Below are positions 14,229 to 19,676 of a stretch of 19,676 nucleotides of DNA, in pieces; positions within the stretch are counted from its first letter, which is position 1, and each line of letters starts with the position of its first letter. Below the pieces are notes generated by a model. That model was not told the origin of the DNA. It worked only from the letters and a program-made list of their open reading frames with translations, and did no database searches. The translations under genes were made by a program, and so were the position numbers. This DNA is from an uncultured Christensenella sp. (lineage in GTDB: Bacteria; Bacillota; Clostridia; Christensenellales; UBA1242). The stretch lies in the NCBI GenBank assembly GCA_905207515.1, contig CAJLLK010000015.1, forward strand, positions 1-19,676, written 5' to 3'.

Positions 14229-15113
14229 ATGGGAAAAATTCTTTTTGGACCAGCTGGAAACAGTCAAAGTTTTTATGACCAAGGTCATTCTTCCACAATG
14301 GAAGCTCCGAAATGGTTGACCGAGCAGGGTGCGGATAAGTTTTCTGGCGGGCTTGAACTTTTTGAATATAGCTTTGGGCAAGGTTATCGCATGAATTCTG
14401 AAACAGCTGAAAAACTTGGTGAAGAATTCAAAAAGTTTGGCATTGAAGTTTCGTTGCACGCACCATATTTCATCAACTTTGCCAATCCTGATGAGCTTAT
14501 GTATGAAAAATCGCTTGGTTATGTCAAGACCGGCATCAAATTTTTGAAAGCGTTTGGTGCAAAAAGATTTGTTTTTCATTCTGGTTCGTGCGGAAAAGAA
14601 ATCAGAGAAAACGCCATAAAGCTTATGACAGACCGCTTCAAAGAATTTATGCCACTTTTTGAACAAGAACTCGATGCTGACATGTTTTTGTGCCCAGAAA
14701 CCATGGGTAAAAACATGCAAATTGGCACTTGGAAAGAGATTATTGACCTTTGCACAATTTCGGAAAAGCTTATTCCGACTTTTGATTTTGGACATATAAA
14801 CGCGCTCACTCAGGGCACACTTAAAACTGAAGAAAACTTTCAACGCATTTTTGACTATTCATTTGAAAAGCTCGGCGCAGAACGCACAAAGAATGCACAT
14901 ATTCACTTTTCAAAAATTCAGTTTGGCGCAAAAGGCGAAATAAGGCATTTGACCTTTGACGACACGGTTTACGGTCCAAATTTTGAACCGCTTGCAAATG
15001 TTTTGATAAAAAACGACCTAAGTTGCCATGTCATCTGTGAGTCAAACGGCACAATGGCGGAAGACAGCGTGGCAATGAAAAAGATTTATCTTGACAAGTT
15101 GAAGCAATTCTAG
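14229..15113 (+). CDS. nfo: Endonuclease IV-type AP endonuclease (TIM barrel)
   Basis: Endonuclease IV cuts DNA 5' to abasic sites and trims 3' blocking groups in base excision repair. The 294-residue product has the zinc-binding series of the AP-endonuclease 2 family: His77 (HAPY), His117 (FHSG), Glu157 (PETMG), Asp186 and His189 (DFGH), His226 (HIHFSK), His240 and Glu271 (CESNG). The Asp that pairs with the last-but-one His in E. coli Nfo (D-R-H) appears as Ile238 ('E-I-R-H'), so the third metal site may differ. The product is divergent from E. coli Nfo and could belong to a Clostridia-specific subfamily. AAAAGGAGA precedes the ATG. It follows truB by 19 nt and is probably the last gene of that operon. 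Confidence 0.85.
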   Translation: MGKILFGPAGNSQSFYDQGHSSTMEAPKWLTEQGADKFSGGLELFEYSFGQGYRMNSETAEKLGEEFKKFGIEVSLHAPYFINFANPDELMYEKSLGYVKTGIKFLKAFGAKRFVFHSGSCGKEIRENAIKLMTDRFKEFMPLFEQELDADMFLCPETMGKNMQIGTWKEIIDLCTISEKLIPTFDFGHINALTQGTLKTEENFQRIFDYSFEKLGAERTKNAHIHFSKIQFGAKGEIRHLTFDDTVYGPNFEPLANVLIKNDLSCHVICESNGTMAEDSVAMKKIYLDKLKQF

Positions 15114-15132
15114 AAAAAACCGGTCGAAACGC

Positions 15133-15161
15133 TTGATTATTGGTTTGACATATGTTATAAT
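15133..15161 (+). promoter_or_regulatory. Promoter of efp
   Basis: TTGATT (15133-15138), a 17-nt spacer and a perfect TATAAT (15156-15161). The start near 15168 gives a leader of about 27 nt containing AGGAGAG. A perfect TTGACA at 15145-15150 is too close to this -10 to serve it. Confidence 0.7.
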
Positions 15162-15194
15162 TGCAAAAGATTTAAAAACAATTAGGAGAGATTT

Positions 15195-15755
15195 ATGGTT
15201 ACAGCAGGAGATTTTAGAAAAGGCACAACTTTTGAAATGGATGGAAACGTTTACAACGTTGTTGAATTTATGCACGTTAAGCCGGGCAAAGGCTCGCCAT
15301 TTGTGAGAGCAAAAATCAAAAATGTTATGACGGGGCAAGTTCAAGAAACGACTTTCAACCCTTCAGACAAATTTCAAGATGCAGTCATTGAAAAGAAAGA
15401 AATGCTTTATCTTTACAACGACGGCGACCTTTATTATTTTATGGACAACGAAACCTATGAACAAATGCCGCTCAACAAAGATGTTGTCGCTGACGCATTA
15501 AACTTTGTCACAGAAAACATGCCGACAACAATGTATATGTATAAAGGCGTTCCATTTGCGGTTTACGCACCGACTTTTGTTGAACTTGAAGTTGTTGACA
15601 CCGAACCAGGCATTCAAGGCGACACTTCAAAAGCTTCAATGAAGCCAGCCACACTTTCAACAGGTTATGTCATCAGAGTTCCACTTTTTGTGAACACTGG
15701 CGACACAATCAGAGTCGACACAAGAGACGGCTCTTACATGGAAAAAGTTAGATAA
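15195..15755 (+). CDS. efp: Elongation factor P
   Basis: EF-P binds between the P and E sites and rescues ribosomes stalled on polyproline. The 186-residue product is of standard length with three beta-barrel domains. The KOW-like domain I carries the loop 'HVKPGKGSPFVR' with Lys32 at the tip, the residue modified in many bacteria. Domain II has 'KFQDAVIEKKEMLYLYNDGD..YFMDNETYEQ'. The C-terminal OB domain includes 'PGIQGDTSKASMKPATLSTGYVIRVPLFVNTGDTIRVDTRDGSYMEKVR'. AGGAGAG lies upstream of ATG 15195. It appears to be a single-gene unit with its own promoter and a terminator immediately downstream. The modifying enzyme is not encoded here. Confidence 0.97.
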   Translation: MVTAGDFRKGTTFEMDGNVYNVVEFMHVKPGKGSPFVRAKIKNVMTGQVQETTFNPSDKFQDAVIEKKEMLYLYNDGDLYYFMDNETYEQMPLNKDVVADALNFVTENMPTTMYMYKGVPFAVYAPTFVELEVVDTEPGIQGDTSKASMKPATLSTGYVIRVPLFVNTGDTIRVDTRDGSYMEKVR

Positions 15756-15771
15756 TTTGAAAAAAAACAAA

Positions 15772-15802
15772 AAGCATATCAAAACGATATGCTTACTTTT
15801 TT
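15772..15802. terminator. Bidirectional terminator between efp and tdk
   Basis: AAGCATATC (15772-15780) pairs with GATATGCTT (15786-15794) around the loop AAAAC. On the plus strand ACTTTTTT follows, ending efp. On the minus strand the same hairpin is followed by a long T tract (reverse complement of the A-rich 15758-15771), ending tdk. It touches the tdk stop codon at 15801-15803. Confidence 0.88.
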
Positions 15803-16760
15803 ATTCAAAATCTTTGTGGTCAACTGTTTTCTTGATTTGTTTCAACCATTTCGTGATTGTGTTGTCTTCAATCAGCGCTTTCAAAAGCCCAGGTTTTGTT
15901 TTTTCAATTTTCAAAACAAGTGAAATCAGCGCCAACATAAAATCAAAATCTTTGTCTTTCATAGTCACTTTTCGAAGGCTGTCGATGTTTTCGTCGATGT
16001 TTAAAATTTTTTCTGGATTTTTCACTTCAAAATCTTTGAAATCTTCCACAAAATTTGAGACTTCTTCATCATAGACCACAAAAGGTTTTTGCAAAACGAT
16101 GTTGTCCATTGGCAGGTCGGTTGACCAATCTCCAGCGTCGTCTTTGTTTTTCAAAATGTTGAGATGTTTGATGATTTTGTCGTAAATCTTTGCTTTTTTC
16201 TGTTCTTTTGTGTAACAAAAATAGCACAAGCCTTTATATTTTTCGTCTGCGCCGATTTCCACTTCTTCTCCGTCGGTGCAAAGCAGTCCGTCGACAAATC
16301 TTCCGTTTAATGTGGCTTTTTTGCCGCACTCGCAGATGCTTTTGATTTCTCCCAAGCTGTCACAAAGTTCCACCAAGCGCTTGCTGCCCTCAAAAAGTTC
16401 GGTTTTGAAATTCGTCATAAGCCCATAACACAGCACTGGAACTTTTGCCGTTAAATTTCGAAGTTGTTCCACCTGTCTTTTGGTGCAAAACTGGCACTCA
16501 TCGACAATGACAACATCAACTTTTTGATTTTCATTTTCTTTTTCAAAAAGTTTTTCCAAGTTTTCGTCTGAGGCAAAGGCGTAACACGGCGCACTCAGCC
16601 CAATTCGCGAAACGACTTCTTTTTCTTTGAATCTTACGTCAATTTTTGGCTTCAGAAGAAGCACATTCATGCCTTTTTGTATGTAATTGAACCTGCACAT
16701 CAATGCCGAAGCTGTTTTTGATGAGCCCATTGCTCCATATTTGAAATATAACTTTGCCAC
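15801..16760 (-). CDS. tdk: Thymidine kinase (type II) with a C-terminal DUF6508-like extension
   Basis: Phosphorylates thymidine with ATP in the salvage pathway. Residues 1-190 are a complete type II kinase: 'KLYFKYGAMGSSKT' with P-loop 9-16, Walker B/catalytic 'VDECQF' (Glu88), 'CYGLMTNF', and zinc ligands Cys143, Cys145, Cys179 and Cys182. Typical enzymes are about 190-200 residues; this one has 319. The extra part includes 'PFVVYDEEVSNFVEDF' and 'FMLALISLVLKIEKTKPGLL', followed by 'EDNTITKWLKQIK'. These recall the DUF6508 family pattern from memory (mPyy-Y-eeV--F, then a-L-T---R-eR---G). Start: GTG 16760, because AAGGAG lies 5 nt before it and 'MAKLYF' is the family's usual opening. GTG 16766, two codons upstream, abuts the site. 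Convergent to efp and divergent from lepA. Confidence 0.9.
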   Translation of the reverse strand: MAKLYFKYGAMGSSKTASALMCRFNYIQKGMNVLLLKPKIDVRFKEKEVVSRIGLSAPCYAFASDENLEKLFEKENENQKVDVVIVDECQFCTKRQVEQLRNLTAKVPVLCYGLMTNFKTELFEGSKRLVELCDSLGEIKSICECGKKATLNGRFVDGLLCTDGEEVEIGADEKYKGLCYFCYTKEQKKAKIYDKIIKHLNILKNKDDAGDWSTDLPMDNIVLQKPFVVYDEEVSNFVEDFKDFEVKNPEKILNIDENIDSLRKVTMKDKDFDFMLALISLVLKIEKTKPGLLKALIEDNTITKWLKQIKKTVDHKDFE

Positions 16761-16783
16761 ATTCACTCCTTTTTTCTAAACTT

Positions 16784-16811
16784 ATTCTAACAAAATTATT
16801 TAAAAAATCAA
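16784..16811 (-). promoter_or_regulatory. Promoter of tdk
   Basis: On the minus strand: TTGATT (16811-16806), a 16-nt spacer, then TAGAAT (16789-16784) preceded by TGT, an extended -10. The start near 16777 gives a leader of about 17 nt with AAAAAAGGAG. Confidence 0.6.
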
Positions 16812-16830
16812 AACAAAGTGAAGGTTTTTA

Positions 16831-16859
16831 TTGGAAACTTTTTTTGTTTGGTGTATAAT
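16831..16859 (+). promoter_or_regulatory. Promoter of lepA
   Basis: TTGGAA (16831-16836), a 17-nt spacer and a perfect TATAAT (16854-16859). Transcription would begin near 16866, at the first bases of the AGGAG ribosome site (16866-16870), leaving a leader of only about 12 nt. The in-frame GTG at 16818 lies upstream of this promoter and so is not the lepA start. Confidence 0.7.
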
Positions 16860-16877
16860 TCATTTAGGAGAATTTAC

Positions 16878-18683
16878 TTGAAAGATTTAAGCTTAATAAG
16901 AAATTTTTGCATTATTGCGCACATCGACCATGGCAAAAGCACTTTGGCTGACCGCCTTATTGAAATGACGGGCACCGTTTCCAAGCGCGATATGCAAGAC
17001 CAGATTTTGGATAGCATGGAGCTGGAACGCGAAAAAGGCATCACAATAAAACTTACTCCAACGCGACTGATTTATGACTTTGACGGCAAAGAATTTACGC
17101 TCAATTTGATTGACACGCCAGGTCATGTCGATTTCACTTATGAAGTTTCGCGTTCGCTGGCGGCGTGCGAGGGTGCCATTCTTTTGGTGGATGCATCTCA
17201 AGGGGTGGAAGCTCAGACTTTGGCAAACACATATCTTGCGCTTGACAACAATTTGGAAATCATTCCGGTCATCAACAAAATCGACTTGCCGTCTGCTCGA
17301 ACAGATGATGTTAAAAAAGAAATTGAAGATGTCATTGGGCTTGATGCAGAAAATTGCCCTTGCATTTCTGCAAAAGAAGGTCTCAACATCGACCAGGTTT
17401 TGAGAGCAATTATTGAAAAAATTCCTGCTCCAGTTGGCGACGAAACAAAACCGCTCAAATGCTTGATTTTTGACAGCCACTATGACAATTTTAAGGGCGC
17501 AATCTGTTTGATAAGGGTTTTTGACGGCACTGTCAAAGCTGGCGACAAAATTTTGATGATGCAAACTGGCAAAACTTTTGAAGTGACCGAAGTTGGAATT
17601 TTTGTTCCAAACACAAAGCAGGTTTTAAGTCTTTCTGCGGGCGATGTTGGATATATTGCCGCGTCAATCAAGACCATTTCAGATGTCAAGGTGGGCGACA
17701 CTGTCACTTCAGCCGAAAATCCGGTGGAAAAACCGCTTGAAGGCTATAAAGAAGTTCAGCCAGTGGTCTTTTGCGGAATTTTTCCTGTTGACGGCGCAAA
17801 ATATTATGAACTTAAAGACAGTCTTGAAAAGCTTAAACTCAACGACGCCAGCTTGCAATTTTCGCCAGAAAATTCTTCGGCTCTGGGCTATGGCTTCAGG
17901 TGCGGCTTTTTGGGGTTGTTGCACCTTGAAATCATCACGGAAAGGTTGGAGCGCGAGTTCAATCTCGACATCATAACGACCGCTCCGAGCGTTTCTTATC
18001 ATGTTTTCAAAACAGACGGAGAGATGTTGGAAATTTCCAATCCGTCAAATCTTCCGCCAGCAGTTGAAATCGACCGAATTGAAGAGCCAATTGTCAATGT
18101 CAATGTTTTCACGCCACCAGAATATGTCGGAACAATCATGGAACTTTGTCAAGACAAGCGCGGGGTCTACAAAGATATGCAATATCTCGACAAAAAGCGT
18201 GTGGAACTGAAATATGTTTTGCCGCTCGGCGAAATTATTTATGACTTTTTTGACAGCTTGAAGTCACGCACAAAAGGTTATGCAAGTTTTGACTACGAAC
18301 TCGCTGGTTTTGAAAAAGCTGACCTTGTGAGAGTGGACTTACTTTTGAATGGCGAAAAATGTGACGCATTGTCGCTTATTGTGCATAAAGACAAGGCTTA
18401 CAATCGCGGCAGAGAACTTGCTGAGCGTTTGAAAAAAATCATTCCAAGACAACTTTTTGAAGTGCCAATTCAGGCTTGCATCGGAAATAAAATTATCGCG
18501 CGTGAAACCATTTCTGCCATGCGAAAAGATGTGCTTGCAAAGTGTTATGGCGGCGACATAACTCGAAAACGCAAGCTGCTTGAAAAACAAAAAGAAGGCA
18601 AAAAGCGCATGAGAAAAATTGGCTCGGTGGAAATTCCGTCCGAAGCTTTCATGAGCATTTTGAAGTTGGATGATGAACAATAA
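16878..18683 (+). CDS. lepA: Elongation factor 4 (LepA)
   Basis: LepA is a translational GTPase implicated in back-translocation and in 30S maturation. The 601-residue product has the normal length. It carries G1 'AHIDHGKSTLADRL' (about 14-27), the switch region 'MELEREKGITIKL', G3 'DTPGHVDFT', G4 'NKIDLPSA' and G5 'SAKEG'. Domains II-V include 'GFRCGFLGLLHLEIITERLEREF', and the LepA-specific C-terminal domain ends 'KKRMRKIGSVEIPSEAFMSILKL'. The start is TTG 16878, with AGGAG 7 nt upstream and a product beginning 'KDLSLIRNFCIIAHIDHGK' as in the family; a longer frame to GTG 16818 adds 20 atypical residues. The hemW reading frame starts within its last codons. Confidence 0.96.
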   Translation: MKDLSLIRNFCIIAHIDHGKSTLADRLIEMTGTVSKRDMQDQILDSMELEREKGITIKLTPTRLIYDFDGKEFTLNLIDTPGHVDFTYEVSRSLAACEGAILLVDASQGVEAQTLANTYLALDNNLEIIPVINKIDLPSARTDDVKKEIEDVIGLDAENCPCISAKEGLNIDQVLRAIIEKIPAPVGDETKPLKCLIFDSHYDNFKGAICLIRVFDGTVKAGDKILMMQTGKTFEVTEVGIFVPNTKQVLSLSAGDVGYIAASIKTISDVKVGDTVTSAENPVEKPLEGYKEVQPVVFCGIFPVDGAKYYELKDSLEKLKLNDASLQFSPENSSALGYGFRCGFLGLLHLEIITERLEREFNLDIITTAPSVSYHVFKTDGEMLEISNPSNLPPAVEIDRIEEPIVNVNVFTPPEYVGTIMELCQDKRGVYKDMQYLDKKRVELKYVLPLGEIIYDFFDSLKSRTKGYASFDYELAGFEKADLVRVDLLLNGEKCDALSLIVHKDKAYNRGRELAERLKKIIPRQLFEVPIQACIGNKIIARETISAMRKDVLAKCYGGDITRKRKLLEKQKEGKKRMRKIGSVEIPSEAFMSILKLDDEQ

Positions 18684-19676
18684 CGCTATTTCAATTTACA
18701 TTCACATTCCTTTCTGCGAGCAAAAGTGTAACTATTGTGCTTTTAATTCTTTCTGCGCGAGTGAAAAAGTTAAAGATGAATATGTTGACATTCTTTGCAA
18801 AGAAATTGAGAGCAGAAAAGTTGGAACAATAGTCAAAACAATCTACATAGGCGGCGGAACTCCAAGCGTTTTGTCTGAAAGTCAGATTGAAAAAATCTTT
18901 GACGCAATTTTTGGAAATTACAACGTCGCACGTGACGCAGAGATTACAGTTGAAGCAAATCCAAACTCAATCACAGAAAACAAGCTCAAAAAATGGAAAA
19001 GTCTGAAAATAAATCGTCTCAGCATTGGTGTTCAGTCGCTTGATGACGAGAGCTTGAGAAAAATTGGCAGGCTTCACGACAGAGAAATGGCACTTGAAAA
19101 GATTGAACTCGCAAAAAAATATTTTGAAAATGTTTCGGCTGATTTGATTGTCGGTCTTGAAAATGAAAGGGGCGACGCCTTATGCGAATATGCCGACGCT
19201 CTGTTGAAACTTGGCGTCAAACACATCTCGTGTTATCTTTTGGAAGTTTATGAAAACACCAAGCTGTTTGAACTTGTCAAAAACAACAAATATTTGCCGC
19301 TGTCAGACGACCAAACAATTGATGCGTTCGAAAAGTTGGCAGAATTTTTGGAAGAGTGTGGCATGCAGCGATACGAAATTTCAAATTTTGCTTTTCCAGG
19401 CTTTGAAAGCAAACACAATTTGAATTATTGGCAACGTGGAGAATATCTTGGTTTTGGTTTGTCGGCTCATTCGTTTGTGAAAAATGTTCGTTTCAAAAAT
19501 GCCGACACTTTGACTGGCTATAAAAATCACGAAATTCAGTCTGAAAAGCTTTCAGACAGCGAAGTGCTGGAAGAAATCATCATGCTTGGGCTGAGATGCC
19601 GAATTGGTGTTTCTTTGAAAGAATTGAAGCAGAAAAATTATGACATTCAAACAAACGCAAACTTCAAAAAATATCT
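18670..19676 (+). CDS. hemW: Radical SAM protein HemW (partial, runs off the window)
   Basis: The first 335 codons, of an expected 370-390, are present without interruption. 'YIHIPFCEQKCNYCAFNSFC' carries the CX3CX2C iron-sulfur motif, followed by 'IYIGGGTPSVL' (S-adenosylmethionine region), 'EANPNS', 'INRLSIGVQSLDDE..KIGRLHD' and 'HNLNYWQRGEYLGFGLSAHSF'. These match the HemN/HemW family. HemW, a heme chaperone, rather than the HemN oxidase is favoured by the position right after lepA (the lepA-hemW-hrcA order of Firmicutes) and by the short N terminus. Two adjacent ATGs (18670, 18673) overlap the end of lepA by 14 or 11 nt, with no clear ribosome binding site, so coupled translation is likely. 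Confidence 0.92.
   Translation, partial: MMNNNAISIYIHIPFCEQKCNYCAFNSFCASEKVKDEYVDILCKEIESRKVGTIVKTIYIGGGTPSVLSESQIEKIFDAIFGNYNVARDAEITVEANPNSITENKLKKWKSLKINRLSIGVQSLDDESLRKIGRLHDREMALEKIELAKKYFENVSADLIVGLENERGDALCEYADALLKLGVKHISCYLLEVYENTKLFELVKNNKYLPLSDDQTIDAFEKLAEFLEECGMQRYEISNFAFPGFESKHNLNYWQRGEYLGFGLSAHSFVKNVRFKNADTLTGYKNHEIQSEKLSDSEVLEEIIMLGLRCRIGVSLKELKQKNYDIQTNANFKKY

Noticed and set aside
15145..15150. Perfect TTGACA upstream of efp
   Set aside because: It is only 5 nt from the TATAAT, and no other -10 box lies at a workable distance; TTGATT at 15133-15138 has the correct spacing instead.
16818..16877. Longer lepA start at GTG 16818
   Set aside because: It lies upstream of the predicted promoter, adds 20 residues unlike the family, and has no ribosome site; TTG 16878 has AGGAG at ideal spacing.

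Overview
The window is ordinary chromosomal DNA from a low-G+C Gram-positive-type bacterium (Firmicutes, Clostridia-like). It is probably from an uncultured lineage; I cannot place it further from sequence alone. The evidence is the gene order (frr-uppS-cdsA-rseP-[polC position]-rimP-nusA-ylxR-ylxQ-infB-rbfA-nrnA-truB, then efp and lepA-hemW), strong Shine-Dalgarno sites, sigma-70/SigA-type promoters, UGA used as a stop, and the YlxR/YlxQ pair. There are no RNA genes, insertion sequences, CRISPR arrays or phage genes. All intergenic gaps are short; the longest is 7134-7261.

Region 1 (1-2042): a terminator of an upstream unit, a promoter, and a 645-residue protein of unknown function built from degenerate helical repeats. 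Region 2 (2043-5552): frr, uppS, cdsA and rseP, covering ribosome recycling, undecaprenyl-PP synthesis, CDP-diacylglycerol synthesis and intramembrane proteolysis. dxr, ispG and proS, which often lie in this cluster, are absent. Region 3 (5563-7133): where many Firmicutes carry full-length polC, there is a 511-residue protein with only the PolC N-terminal region, OB fold and DEDDh exonuclease. It has no PHP and no polymerase domain, and its promoter is placed so that the mRNA is predicted to be leaderless.

Region 4 (7160-11978): the rimP-nusA-ylxR-ylxQ-infB operon, with a strong hairpin in its leader and an intrinsic terminator whose loop contains the infB stop codon. Region 5 (11991-15113): rbfA-nrnA-truB-nfo, tightly packed and overlapping, with its own promoter. 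Region 6 (15133-16811): efp, then a convergent thymidine kinase gene sharing a bidirectional terminator. The kinase carries an extra C-terminal domain of about 130 residues. Region 7 (16831-19676): lepA and the start of hemW, which runs off the window.

Most genes serve translation (Frr, RimP, NusA, YlxR, YlxQ, IF2, RbfA, TruB, EF-P, LepA), with envelope lipid genes at the left and nucleic-acid turnover or repair genes (exonuclease, NrnA, endonuclease IV, thymidine kinase) interspersed. The most unusual items are the PHP-less, polymerase-less PolC relative with a leaderless promoter, the thymidine kinase fusion, the repeat protein at the left edge, and a perfect inverted repeat inside truB.
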